This document shows positions 9,970 to 19,924 of a DNA stretch of 30,549 bases, one piece after another. The notes under the pieces were generated by a model that saw only the letters and a list, made by a program, of their open reading frames with translations, was not told the origin of the DNA and did not search any database. This DNA comes from Pseudoneurospora amorphoporcata (Eukaryota > Ascomycota > Sordariomycetes > Sordariales > Sordariaceae), in contig MU859347.1 of the NCBI GenBank assembly GCA_033297205.1, positions 1 to 30,549 of the forward strand. The letters run 5' to 3'. Every line of letters begins with the position of its first letter. The first letter of the stretch is position 1. Both the position numbers and the translations under genes were made by a program.

Positions 9970-10843
9970 ATTGTGATTTCATCAGACAATAAAGCTTTTC
10001 GTAATACCGCTATTAGTAGTAATATTTGGCAGCTTGGCGCTATGAGGATAAGTATCTTGATGAGTTATGACACAAGTGGTTCAAACATCGGGTATGTGGA
10101 GGTGTAGTTGGTAACACGTGACCTCGCGTTCAGTACTTGGTTGACTGTGTTTTCTGGCGATTGTTGGCGTCGGGACACCAACAAATTGGATAAAAGTTGG
10201 AGATTGAAGTCGGAACTGATCAGCAAATGCTGTCAACATCGTTGCGACCATCATTGCTTGATGATGGATCTCCTTGTCCATGTTGGACCACGGAAGTCAA
10301 AACTGTGAAGAGAACAGTTGACGCGTTGAACCAATTGAAGAGGCGAAACATAAAGGAACAAGTGGGTCTCAAATCTTACGTGTTCTTGGCGTCGAAGATT
10401 GGTTGGGGTCATTCTCTGTAGCGTTGCTCACCATGAGATCCGTGCAAGACGCAGAACAGGGGAGCCCAGAGAGCGCCACAAGTTCACGCGCGCGCGGCAG
10501 TGGGGACCCGCTAAATAGTGTAGTGTAGGGGACATTTTAGCGGGCAGCTAAGGAAAGCGGAGTCGTGTAAGTGCAGCACAGCGAGCGCGGTTCCAGTTCG
10601 TTAGCCCATCTGCGGGCGTCGTCGCGAACCGCGTAACGCACGCAACACTATAGTCACCTACCTGGGCTTCCAATCGTCGCTTTCTCGCTTGTCGCCAAAT
10701 CTCGCATCGAGCAATCTTCAACCTACGACTACCTAGGTAGTGCATTCCAATTGCTTGCCAAAAACTACCGCGCCTTCCCCCCTCCGCCACGATCCCCTCG
10801 CCTCCCCGGCCGTTGTTCGCTGTACCCAAAGTTAGTTGCAATT
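9970..10843. other. Intergenic region and promoter of the Whi5-like gene
   Basis: No gene is seen. The segment holds an ACGCGT box (10321-10326), a CG-dinucleotide run (acgcgcgcgcgg, about 10485-10497), and palindromic ctacctaggtag at about 10730-10741 close to the likely transcription start. The roughly 100 bases before the ATG are C-rich, as in a 5' leader. Confidence 0.5.
10321..10326. promoter_or_regulatory. MCB box (ACGCGT) upstream of the Whi5-like gene
   Basis: A perfect ACGCGT lies 518 bp before the start codon. This is the Mlu1 cell-cycle box bound by MBF in yeasts, where the repressor Nrm1 is itself an MBF target. Feedback control of this gene by MBF is therefore plausible, but a single six-base match is weak evidence. 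Confidence 0.3.
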
Positions 10844-13019
10844 ATGGGGCTGGACACGCCCTCCGCGCCGGTGCTGCCTGCGCTGGACCCCGGACGTGTC
10901 AATGCGACTGCCACCACTGTGACGCCGACGCCGACGCCGACACTGAACAACGCCGACAAAGACTCGACACACTTGCTTCCCCATAGCTCCATGGTCGCCG
11001 CCACCATGCGACAAGCTTCCACTGCTCTACCGTCGACTGTCGACAAGGAGACGCGACCAGCGGCCACCAGCTCCCACGACGCGACCGAGTATCGCGTCCC
11101 AAGTTATCCGCATCCCCATTCCCACCAGCCGTCGGCGCCCACCGTCCGACACCCGGCCCCCGAGGCGTCCCGTATCTACGACCCTCGCCCATCCGAATAC
11201 CCTCCGGCCAACACCGGCAGTGCCAACTTGGCTCCGTACGACAGCTCTAGTCGCTTCCAACCCCCTCCGCCGTCCCAACGTCACCGCCTCCCGCACTCCC
11301 TCAGCGTCTCGCAAGCGACAAGTTCCACCAACGACGCTGACTTGGTGTTTACCCCGCCCTCCAGCGAAGGCGGGAGAAGCCCCAGCAAGCCCAACAGCCA
11401 CGACTCGAGCCAGGATTCACAGTTGCTCCAGCTCTCCCAGATTGCTGCCGCACAGGAGAGGATACCCGAGAATGGGAATGCTTTGTCAAGGAAGCGCATG
11501 GCCGACGGAATGGTCAAGCCCACATATCAAAGACCCAGCCCATCTCCCGCGGGCACGGCCAGTCACACAAGGAACACAAGCGCCGTCAGTATGGCTTCGA
11601 CTGCCACCAGCCGACTTGGAGAGGTGAGTCTTTGGTTGGATCTTTTGCCCACCGGGCCTGGTCAGGTTCCCGTTGCTTACACCACCTTTGTTACAGCTCT
11701 CTGCCGAGCTCAAGACTCGTCTTTCATACGCAATGGTGAAGGTCAACAATGGATGGCAATCCCACTCGATTGACCAAGTCGAGTCGCTGGCTTCCCGTGC
11801 CGCTTCCCCTACCTCGAGCAACTCCACCGTACACATGAGGAACGGGTCATCTGCCAGTCCACAACTGGTGAACCAACGCAGAGGCAGCCACGCCGGTATG
11901 GCTCCCGGTGGCTCTCAACAATACCCAACATCATCCCAGCAATATTCATCGGGGTCTCAGCAGCATCCGTCGGGTTCGCAACAACACCCGTCAGGGTCCC
12001 AACAACAGCACAGTCAAGGGCGGCCGGTCGAGAGTTCTTATGCTAGGGAATCAGGTTACTTCGCTCCTCGTTATAGCCCAAGTTCGCAAACCGAACCTAT
12101 TCCTTCTGTTACTCTTGCTCCTCCCGCTCCTATCCAGCCAACAAGACAGCAATTCCAACAACCTCGACGCAACTCGGTGCCACGAAACACACAGGCTTTT
12201 CTTGCTATCAACCACCAGCCATCACCCCAACAAGGACTCAACACAGCTGGACAACCCAGTCCTTACCTGACAACACATCATCATCATCGGACATCGCTAA
12301 TGGATCCGCCAATGTATCCTCCACATCAGAACGTCCGGGAACAAGACGCCATAGAGTCCTTGCTTTTCATGAGCAGTCCCGGAAACTCAGCTAACCTCAA
12401 ACATGGCTTTCCTTCATCATCACAACCACTCTCGTCCTCGCAACCACCATTGCCATCATCACAATCACAACCTCTGCCATCCGGCCACGCACAAGCTCAA
12501 CAACAACGAACCGCCTTGCCAAGCTCCCAACCACGGAAAAGCCTACCCTCAGCAAGACCGACAAACCACCCACGCGCCCACCAAACGCAGTCTCAGCCAA
12601 CCCAGCAAAAACGCGTAGGGTTCCAAAAGTCTCCCAACGCCATGGACATGGACGACGGATCCTACGGCGTCTCGCCGTATAGCAGTAACACCATCAACAA
12701 CAACAATACCCGAGGCACGTCGCGGAAGAGGGGAGGATACAACGGCCATGCTGGCGCTGCTGGTGGTGGTGAACCACAACAGCACGCACAATATGCACAC
12801 GGGCCTGTACAAAAGTTGAAGCAAATGCCCGTCTCCTCGGGACTCACGGTACCTTCGAGGCCGTCACAGCAACGCACAGGTCTGAAAGACGAGGACATTG
12901 ATCGGATGTTGGAGCTCGCTGCGGCCAGGGAGAGGGGAGACTCGGATTCCGAAGGGGAGATTCAGATCCCGGTATCGAGGGGGCGCCGGGAGGGCGCGGC
13001 GGGTATCATCCAGGCTTAG
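10844..13019 (+). CDS. Whi5/Nrm1-like G1/S transcriptional repressor
   Basis: Two exons, 10844-11623 and 11697-13019, are joined by a 73-bp GT-AG intron to give 700 residues. The signature is the short GTB-type helix just after the junction (ELKTRLSYAMVKVNNGW, residues about 263-280), which in Whi5/Nrm1 proteins binds the SBF/MBF factors and holds back G1/S transcription in the nucleus. A second conserved motif, DAIESLLFMSSPGNSANL, lies at about residues 477-494. The rest is disordered: Pro/Ser/Thr-rich before the helix, Gln/His/Ser-rich repeats after it, and a short acidic C-terminal helix (DEDIDRMLELAAARERGD). Many Ser-Pro/Thr-Pro sites suit CDK control. The ATG at 10844 starts MGLDTPSAP; an upstream in-frame extension is open but lacks an ATG. 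No lesions are seen. The family call rests on the two motifs. Confidence 0.85.
11910..12015 (+). repeat. Coding repeat, GSQQHPS units
   Basis: About five imperfect 21-24-bp units in the second exon of the Whi5-like gene encode Gly-Ser-Gln-Gln-His/Tyr-Pro-Ser. The codons differ between units, so the array is not very recent. It lies in a disordered part of the protein and could vary in copy number between strains. Confidence 0.7.
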
Positions 13020-15380
13020 TCACATAGAGGGTTCTGGGGGAGGCTAGCCATGTGGAGATGATTGACGGATTCATACAAGCAACGGTGTCTACGGCCAGTT
13101 TTTGAGAGGAATGGAAAGGAAAGAAAGAGGTCTCCATCAAGGAGACGGGACTCTACTCGGGCGGTTCTGGCGCGGTTCGCGGCTGCTTGGCAAGAGGAAA
13201 GGAGTGGAAGTCCTTGTTTGCTAGTAAGCTTTCCAGTCGTATGGATATCAGGACATTGCCACAACACCTGTTATACGCTATCGAGACAAGGCAGTGGTCT
13301 CCATCTTCACTACGAAGCACCATTGATCGGGTTTTGTTTGCCGAGCCCGAAAGCATGGGCATGAGAGGGTCATCTAGTGGGTTGGCGGGAAAGACTGGCG
13401 TAGCCATGCGCGAAGCTACAGACGGCAGAAACGATTTAGAACTAGCCTATTGAAATCCAAGCGAACAGTTAGGGACGGGAACCAATAGCTAAGGAGGTAG
13501 CTAAGGAGGAGGTTCGTCATGTTCAATCAACAGCGTTTTGTCTTACAAAACAAACCAATTACTCATCAATCATCATTCTGATCATACCAAGCTCTTCATT
13601 CGGCCCGTGTGTGCTGACGTGATGATTGTCCTTTGTGATCTTGTCCACTTCTCTTATTTGCCGGCAGTCAAACGTGTCGTGGAGTCCGACATCTTGTATG
13701 TAGCATCTTTCGGCATCACCTGGAACCAACTGCTACAAATAATGCCTGTGTTCTCAAATTGGCATGTGATCGTGGTGCGGCCGTGCTTGCATGACTTGCG
13801 CCCACTGAAACCAAGAACACAACTAAATTTGGCAGGTTTCTGGTGCAGGTGGTGCTGGTAATAAAAGCCAAATCCCTCCCTCTCCCTCCGATTTGCTTTC
13901 AGTGCTTCCGTCTTCTTTTCTCTTTCCCCTTTCCCTTGAAATGGGGGGACGCACCGCGATAAAGGGTTCTTTTGGGTAACAAACAAGGTGTGTGATTGGA
14001 TGATGATCTAGCTAACGGTTTCTCACCGTGACTACGGATAAATACCGCACCCTCTCAGGCCATTTGGTTTTACTCAAACCAATCATGTCACTGGATCGTT
14101 CCCGAGAAACCTTGTGACCCACATCCACTCACCAGCGCATTGGTCAAAAGCCAATTATACCCCCTGTTGAGTAAAACTAAATGCCCTTAGAGGATGCGGT
14201 ACTGGTGACCATGAGGTCCGTGCGCCCATGCGCACCTTCCACCCTCTTCCTTTTCCCACTGAAGTTTCTTCCCGCATTCCCGACTCTTTTTTTCTTCTCC
14301 TTTTGGTTTGCCTCCGTTTTCATTTTCATTTCGTCTCTCCCTCTTTTCTTTCTTTTTTTTCTTCTTTTTTTTTCCCCTCTTTCTCGGTCGATTCTTTAGT
14401 TCTCACACATCACATTCCTGGTCGTTTCTTGCCTCGAGTCGCTCGCATCTCTGTCGATGCAGTTGCTCGTTGAGGCAGTGGCAGGCCATGCGCATTCCGT
14501 ACAAGAGACGAGAACCCCGGGCTTCGTTAACATCGTATCCGGTCGATCATTTTTCATCACCATCATTCACGCAACATTTCCCCTCATCAATTGTGCTCTC
14601 CATTCTTTTGATGCCCATTCTTCCGGTTCATCATCTTCGTTCTAGTTCAGTTCGCTCTTCACCATATCCGTCCTCCAAAAGCGGCACACACCCCTTCCTC
14701 TCCACGACCTTTTCCGCGGCCTTCACTCGTACCTGCGCAAGTGCCCTCGTCTTCGAGGCTCTTCTTCATTCATCCAATCTGCGGCGACTGTATCCCCTTC
14801 ATGTGGTGGGGATCGTTATCAATGCGTGTGCCAGGTCCAGGAAACCTTTATCTGCAATTTCCCCGGTGGTCCTGGCTTGTTTTTCTTTTTCTTTTCTTTT
14901 GGACATGTCGCGATGTCAGCCTCTCCAGTCTTGAGTCTTCGCTGTGCGACACCGAATGAAGCGATGCACCCGACACAAGAAACGCCCTTTTGAAGTGGCG
15001 CGTTGAGACGCAAAATCAAATCTCCAGGAATTTGATGCGCGAGCGCGTCAATTTTTTCATTTTCACGGTGAGTTTGTTGGGGTGGAAAATGCGATGCGAA
15101 AACCAAAAGGGTTGGGTCGTTGGTTGTTGGCGATTGAGGTTGTCACCAATTGATATGGTGGAGGCACATCGGACCTGGGATGGCGGGCCGAAACGTGGGG
15201 ACGGAAGAGAGGATCTGGACTTGTCTATGCCCATTTAAGGAAAGTCCAAGTGTAAAGTGGATAACAACAACTGGGATTGCCACGTGGCGTAGCGGTTCCA
15301 CACGTCGCTCCTAGTTTCCCGTCGGCTACGAACCGCCAAGGTCATCCGTTCGATCCCTCTCTCAAGATAACATTTTCGAC
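13020..15380. other. Long region without a convincing gene
   Basis: This is downstream of the Whi5-like gene. Open frames of 60-208 codons on both strands have low-complexity or chance-like translations and no recognisable domain. The longest (14308-14934, plus) arises from a pyrimidine tract. A non-coding transcript or a gene with many small exons cannot be excluded. At 15285-15356 there are A-box-like and B-box-like motifs without a tRNA fold. Confidence 0.5.
14230..14400 (+). other. Pyrimidine-rich tract
   Basis: For about 170 bases the plus strand is mostly C and T, with T runs at 14344-14380. Such tracts occur in filamentous-fungal promoters just before transcription starts, so a promoter reading rightwards is possible, but no clear coding sequence follows. 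Confidence 0.45.
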
Positions 15381-15395
15381 ATTCTAGGGGGGGGA

Positions 15396-15425
15396 TGTCC
15401 GGGTTCGTCCTGGGCACCCCTCCCT
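15396..15425. repeat. Short dispersed GC-rich repeat, copy A
   Basis: TGTCCGGGTTCG followed by tcctgggcacccctccc matches copy B at 16051 with a few substitutions and single-base indels. The copy follows a run of eight G. It probably marks the edge of a repeated element. Confidence 0.6.
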
Positions 15426-15668
15426 GGTGTGCAATGCAACAGCGTGTAAGTCTTTCCTTCCTTCCTTCTTTCCCCCAAAAAAATCTACAGTATCCTTATG
15501 TGCTCGCCAAGGTGAGAAGTCGCCGCCTTCCTCTGCATCTGTCGGGGTGGGTTAGTGGGAAGATAGGTGCAGGGGAGGGGCTTGTCGCTGAGTCTAACCT
15601 TGGGCAAGTGCCTAATAACCGGCCAGGCTCCCATCACCAAAAAAAAACGGCTACCGGCTAGGCTCCCA

Positions 15669-15775
15669 GGGAGTATACTAACCCATAGCGAGTATTACTA
15701 ACCACCTAGCGAGTATCACTAACCACCTAGCGAGCATCACTAACCACCTAGCGAATATTACTAACCAACAGCGAA
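15669..15775. repeat. 21-bp minisatellite
   Basis: Four full 21-bp units (15686-15706, 15707-15727, 15728-15748, 15749-15769) follow the pattern tagcgagtatYactaaccac. A partial unit precedes them and another follows. Units differ at one to four positions. Just upstream, a near-identical 16-bp sequence (accggcYaggctccca) occurs twice about 35 bp apart. The array lies in a gene-free, repeat-rich stretch. Confidence 0.92.
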
Positions 15776-15831
15776 TCCCAAGTGGGAACTGGGTTTTCCA
15801 AGTGGTTTCCCAGCGAAGTAAGTATAGTATA

Positions 15832-15874
15832 TTTTTTTTTTTTTAGTTTTTCTTTAAAGTAATTTTTTTTTTTT
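15832..15874. repeat. Two poly-T runs
   Basis: A run of 13 T (15832-15844) and one of 12 T (15863-15874) flank a short AT-rich spacer. On the minus strand these would read as poly-A, as at the tail of a retroposed copy, but no coding relic is seen beside them. Confidence 0.7.
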
Positions 15875-16050
15875 ACCTTGGCGATTCGGTAGTAGTTATA
15901 TGAGCGGGAGGGGAAGGTGAGGAGACGTAGGATGTTAATATGGTGGATGCCTTAAAGACTTGGAAGATTTGTGGAATTGCTAGTCGGCTTTGGTTAAGGG
16001 GTGTGACGGCGCCAGGAGGTCCGGGAGTCCGGAGTCCGGGACGGAAGGGG

Positions 16051-16080
16051 TGTCCGGGTTCGCCTGGGGCACCCTCCCGC
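16051..16080. repeat. Short dispersed GC-rich repeat, copy B
   Basis: TGTCCGGGTTCGcctggggcaccctccc resembles copy A at 15396 in the same orientation, about 655 bp away. It begins with TG like a long terminal repeat, but I could not define a matching end or target-site duplication. Confidence 0.6.
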
Positions 16081-16458
16081 TCCGACTTGTGTCGCTACTT
16101 TTCGTTTGTCGAGCAAGGCCACAGCGGTACTCGGTTCCCCTTTGGCTTTCTTCTCGGAGAAACTTGGTCAGCGAGGTTGTTAACAAGAGCGTAAGGACGT
16201 GCTGCTTCAATGAGCAAGTATTTACAGCGGAGGTGTTGGATAGCGGAGTCGAATTGATCACAGCGATTTTTCTGATTTTCATGTCCAACATATGAAAGTC
16301 GTATGCGTAACGTAGCGAACGTGATATGGAACATGCGATGCCTCTGTTCTCTGACCTTGCCCCGTGAAGGCGAAAATCGTAATGAAGTTGCGTTTCATAA
16401 AGGTCTATAGTACTACCCAGGACTAACACTACCGCTACACCAAGGATAACCCAAAAAC

Positions 16459-16474
16459 AGGTAGGTAGGTAGGT
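16459..16474. repeat. AGGT tetranucleotide microsatellite
   Basis: Four perfect AGGT units lie about 70 bp past the stop of the glycine-zipper gene, in its 3' flank on the minus strand. Confidence 0.9.
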
Positions 16475-16544
16475 AAGCGGACAAGACTGGCCAATTACTC
16501 ACCCTAAGATTCTCCCCGAGAGTCCTTCGAGTCTTTTTCACGGA

Positions 16545-17447
16545 CTACAGCCCCCACTTGTGATGCTTCCCATGCCCATGACCTCCCCGGGGCCCCCCTC
16601 CCTGTCCATGATCATCTCCATATTCATACCCGTGTTCATGTCCTACAGATCCAGAATGCGTAGCAGGATACTGATGCTGTTGTGTCTGCTGTTGAAGCGT
16701 ATGATGACCGCCCTGATGGCCACCATGGCTACCACCAAACATACCACTTAACCCCCCTCCTCTTCCGCTATGTCCCGAATTATGAGCATGCTGATTATGG
16801 CTCTTCTTCAACTGGTGCTCCAACAAATTAGCAGCTACCGCCCCCGCTGTGCTTCCTATGACACCGTGGTGGCCATGGCCTAGTTGATGCGCAAGAAAAT
16901 GACCACTGGCTCCGCCGACGAGGGTGGCGCCTAGGCCGCGTTCTCCGTCCGGCCCCTCAGTGCCATTTCCAGTGAGGCCATCAGAGCCGTTGGGACCGCT
17001 TAGACCCTGGGAAGTAGTATGCGACTCTTGACCGGGGCCGACGGGACAGAAGTGGCTGGTGTTGGGATGACCGGAAGAGGTATAGTTGCCATTGGCAGGC
17101 GTATTATTCGGAACTTGGTGTTGCAAAAACCCCTGAGCGAGATGGGGATTCAAGCAAACCCCAGCGGCTGAGGCTCCAACAGGGATGGAAATGGCGGAGC
17201 TGCGACGACGACCACCGGCGGCGTCGTGGTCTTGGAATTGGAAGTGGTGGTTACCGTGGCTGTCGTAGGAGTGGAGTTGGGCGTGAGCTTGGCCTTGGGG
17301 TGGGTAGCTCTGTGAGCTGTGCGAGCTCTGCTGCTGGACCTGGTTGGAGGTATTTTGGGTCTGGGTTTCGGAGAAGGGGTGGTGGTGGTTAGGGCCTGAG
17401 GTTCCTGAAGTGGAGGTGTTGTTGGTGTAATAATCGTTTGCGGACAT
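16545..17447 (-). CDS. Low-complexity protein with a glycine-zipper segment
   Basis: A single exon of 300 residues runs from ATG 17447 (MSANDYYTNN) to TAG 16547-16545. Residues 1-170 are rich in Gln, Asn, Ser, His and Gly. Residues about 171-215 form a glycine-zipper-like stretch (GLGATLVGGASGHFLAHQLG, then GVIGSTAGAVAANLLEHQLK) with Gly/Ala spaced for tight helix packing, as in the glycine-zipper 2TM domains of small fungal and bacterial proteins. The tail is Gly/His-rich (GGSHGGHQGGHH, RGGHGHGKHHKWGL) and might bind metal. There is no signal peptide. The function is unknown; membrane contact or phase separation are possibilities only. Codon use and frame length support a real gene. Confidence 0.75.
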   Translation of the reverse strand: MSANDYYTNNTSTSGTSGPNHHHPFSETQTQNTSNQVQQQSSHSSQSYPPQGQAHAQLHSYDSHGNHHFQFQDHDAAGGRRRSSAISIPVGASAAGVCLNPHLAQGFLQHQVPNNTPANGNYTSSGHPNTSHFCPVGPGQESHTTSQGLSGPNGSDGLTGNGTEGPDGERGLGATLVGGASGHFLAHQLGHGHHGVIGSTAGAVAANLLEHQLKKSHNQHAHNSGHSGRGGGLSGMFGGSHGGHQGGHHTLQQQTQQHQYPATHSGSVGHEHGYEYGDDHGQGGGPRGGHGHGKHHKWGL

Positions 17448-17965
17448 TGCTGTTATGGGTTGTTACTTGTTAGCGGATTTGGAAGGGAGAGGGGGGCGAA
17501 TGACACGGTATTCTAGGCAGCGGGAAGGGTAGAGGAGAGTGCGGAATACCGACTGTTGTGGGAAGGTTGGTTATTGGATGCAAGATGTCGATACTGTTGA
17601 CGATGTGTTGAGCTTGTCGGTACGGAATGGTGGCTTTAGGTGCGTGGTTGCGGAGATGTGTTACACAAGAGCGACAAAAAACTGATGATGATGGGCTGTG
17701 CAAAAGTGATCTCAGATGATGCGCTAGGGTAGCATAATTCGCGCATTCTCCCTACGAGAATCGTGCTGCGAGGAACGTTCCTTCCTCTCATGGAGTGGTC
17801 AGAACCGACGTCAGACACTCGAAATATTCAAGCTATAATCTTAAACGCACAGTGCACTGCAGTTGGAATGGGAAAAAAAGGACTGGTTTGTTCGTGTAGT
17901 TCAACGTTTGTTTTGCACAAAGGTATGGATATCCTGTTACCAGAAGGGTTGCTCAATCATTGTAT
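17448..17965. other. Promoter of the glycine-zipper gene and 3' flank of the UstYa-like gene
   Basis: No gene is recognised. The 60 bases before the glycine-zipper ATG on the minus strand are pyrimidine-rich, as in a leader. Small open frames on both strands are short and unremarkable. Confidence 0.5.
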
Positions 17966-19070
17966 TCACCACTCAAGCGACCTCATCCCGTTGTCATTCC
18001 CTCCTTCTCTTGCCAAGTCTCCTTTCTCCTTCCCATCTTCCGCATCCTTTGCACTCCCCTTCTCCTTGGAGTCCTTCCCCTCAAACAAGCTCTCCGGCGG
18101 ACCAACCATATCTTCCAACTTAGCCTGCCGTCCCTTCATCCAGCCATGCAGCGCCTCCCAATCAACACAGGCATGTGGCTGGGGTACCTTTACCGTAGGT
18201 TTGAATCGGCTGTGTGGCGTCCACTTCAAGGTGTAGACGCTCACGTCCGCATTGCACAGAATTTCCTGACGCAAGGACTCAAGACAGTGGTCGACGTGTG
18301 AGTAGAGCTCGGCCCAGTCTTGCGTCTCATGATCGTAGTAGTATTCCCGATGAATGTACTGCTTTAGCCGTTTCTGTTGTTTCGAGAGGTGTTAGTGGGG
18401 CGGTTGAAAACGGATTGGGAAGTTTATTTACTTGAAATTCTTGGCATGGTGGAGATAATGGTAAGCAAAAAAAAGGGGGAGTGGGGATGCCGAGACGCCA
18501 TGGTTGTTGGTACTTGATGAGAATCGGGCAGGGAGAGGCCACTTACAAGGCAATGCAATGAATGGGAAATGCCCAGCCCGCCAACGAAACCACCGTCTTT
18601 GTGCTGGACTGAGGTGGCGTTATTGGCGAGGAAGAGCTCATCGACCGAGTACTTGATCAAAGTGCTGTCGAGGAGGTCATGCCATGCTTGGTCGAGTTCG
18701 GGGCGAGGCTTGCCCATGAACTTTTTGGTGTCCGGGTCACCGGTTAGCCATTTGTTGACGTATTGGACCGGAGCCGGTGCTATGGATTGTGTTAGTAACT
18801 TTGGAAAAAGACTTGTCTAGATGGTTTGAACTTGCAATACGGTATCACAGCTCCTGGTTTTGGTGGTGGACAGTCTTGCAATGACAAGATACTGTAGACT
18901 CCAACGCCGAAGATAACGGTGATAAAAGATAGAGATGAGGCGAGCAGGACGTAAAATCTTCGTTTCCACTCATGTACGAGGGCTAATGCCTCTGGGTTCT
19001 CGGGGATGTTATCATCATCGCCATTCAGACGAGCATACCGCGGCTTCTCATCTGTAATCAGTGAATCCAT
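17966..19070 (-). CDS. UstYa-like DUF3328 oxidase candidate
   Basis: Three exons (19070-18836, 18779-18547, 18373-17966) give 291 residues. The layout is the DUF3328/UstYa plan: a short cytosolic N-terminus, one membrane helix (FYVLLASSLSFITVIFGVGV, about residues 39-58), the motif IPYSPAP, and two HxxHC motifs, HSLHC and HVDHC. The C-terminal tail is charged and specific to this protein. UstYa-family proteins act in the secretory pathway as metal-dependent oxidases that cyclise ribosomal peptides (ustiloxin type); others serve in mycotoxin clusters. The first intron (18780-18835, 56 bp) has a GC donor (GCAAGT) and is the only splice that restores the frame and the YSPA motif. The second (18374-18546, 173 bp) is GT-AG with a CTAAC branch. 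A secreted dibasic peptide gene lies 855 bp upstream on the same strand. The enzyme class is firm; the substrate is unknown. Confidence 0.85.
18780..18835 (-). other. GC-AG intron
   Basis: The donor reads T|GCAAGT and the acceptor CCATAG, with a CTAAC branch about 10-15 bases before it. Using the nearest GT (three bases further on) breaks the frame, while the GC donor gives TCA (Ser) and the family motif YSPA. GC-AG is the known minor U2-type donor class. Confidence 0.8.
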
Positions 19071-19924
19071 GATGGAGTTTTTTGAGATAAAATTCTCGTC
19101 AAGAAAGTTGATCAGTCGTGGCAGAACCTATGAACACAATGGCTGACTAGGAGAAAGGTGTCGCAAGAAGAAGCAGAGATACATCGCATGAGAGTAACAT
19201 TAACCGAGCGAAAGTGCCGGCATTGCATCAAGGCACTGCCCTCTTGACATAAACCAGACAAAAACATAGCATCTGATGTTGAGGATAACCAGCAAGCGTG
19301 CGTGTGAAGTGCTATGCATTCTATGATCCTTCTCCCCCTCATCCTTGGGTGAAGAACCGGTGACTTGGCGCTGTAGGGCTATGCACATAATACCTCTATG
19401 AAGGGCGAAATAAGTACTCGTCTCTAACGGGACCAGTGATGGTGGTGGTCAGCAAAGACGGGAGTGATACGAAACGTGGGAAGGCGGCGGGGAAGAACAG
19501 GCCCATGTGCCGGAATCCGGGTGAGTACCGGAACTTGGGTTGGGGGCGTCAGATAGCATGGACGGTAGCGAACAAGGCAGCCTGGAAGGGTCTCTGATGT
19601 GTAATTGGCTTCGGTTTGATGGAAATTGATAGATTGATTGCACACCGACTTGGTCTTGGAAACCGCACTTTGTTAGTTCAGCCCTTTCGGAAGTTACCAT
19701 GGAGATGCTATTCTCGGATCCTTCCGTGCCTGCCTTGAATCACACCCAACCTGGGAGAACATTACTGTTTCGGAAGGAATAGGCCGTCCCCCACCACCAG
19801 TGGCATACATGGCTGCCCTTCCATGTGTGTGACAGGACCCCTCTTCTCCCCTTGGACAAGCATCCATCCATCCTCTGAACTCACTCCGACCACACTTCCT
19901 CAAATGCCTGTACCGAATTCCTTC
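19071..19924. other. Intergenic region between the UstYa-like and peptide genes
   Basis: No domain-bearing frame is seen. This should hold the promoter of the UstYa-like gene and the 3' end of the peptide gene. Frames of 60-83 codons occur on the minus strand (19112-19342, 19449-19700, 19694-19903) with chance-like translations. Confidence 0.5.

Noticed and set aside
10751..10843. Upstream extension of the Whi5-like protein
   Set aside because: The frame is open but has no ATG before 10844; it is better read as 5' leader.
14308..14934. 208-codon plus-strand frame as a gene
   Set aside because: It comes from a pyrimidine tract and gives Phe/Ser-rich low-complexity sequence without a domain; other frames are open across the same DNA.
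15280..15365. Functional tRNA gene
   Set aside because: A- and B-box motifs are present, but the T-stem and acceptor stem do not pair and no clear anticodon arm forms.
16051..16440. Solo LTR with defined ends
   Set aside because: It starts with TG, but I could not find a matching CA end, a target-site duplication or any gag/pol remnant.
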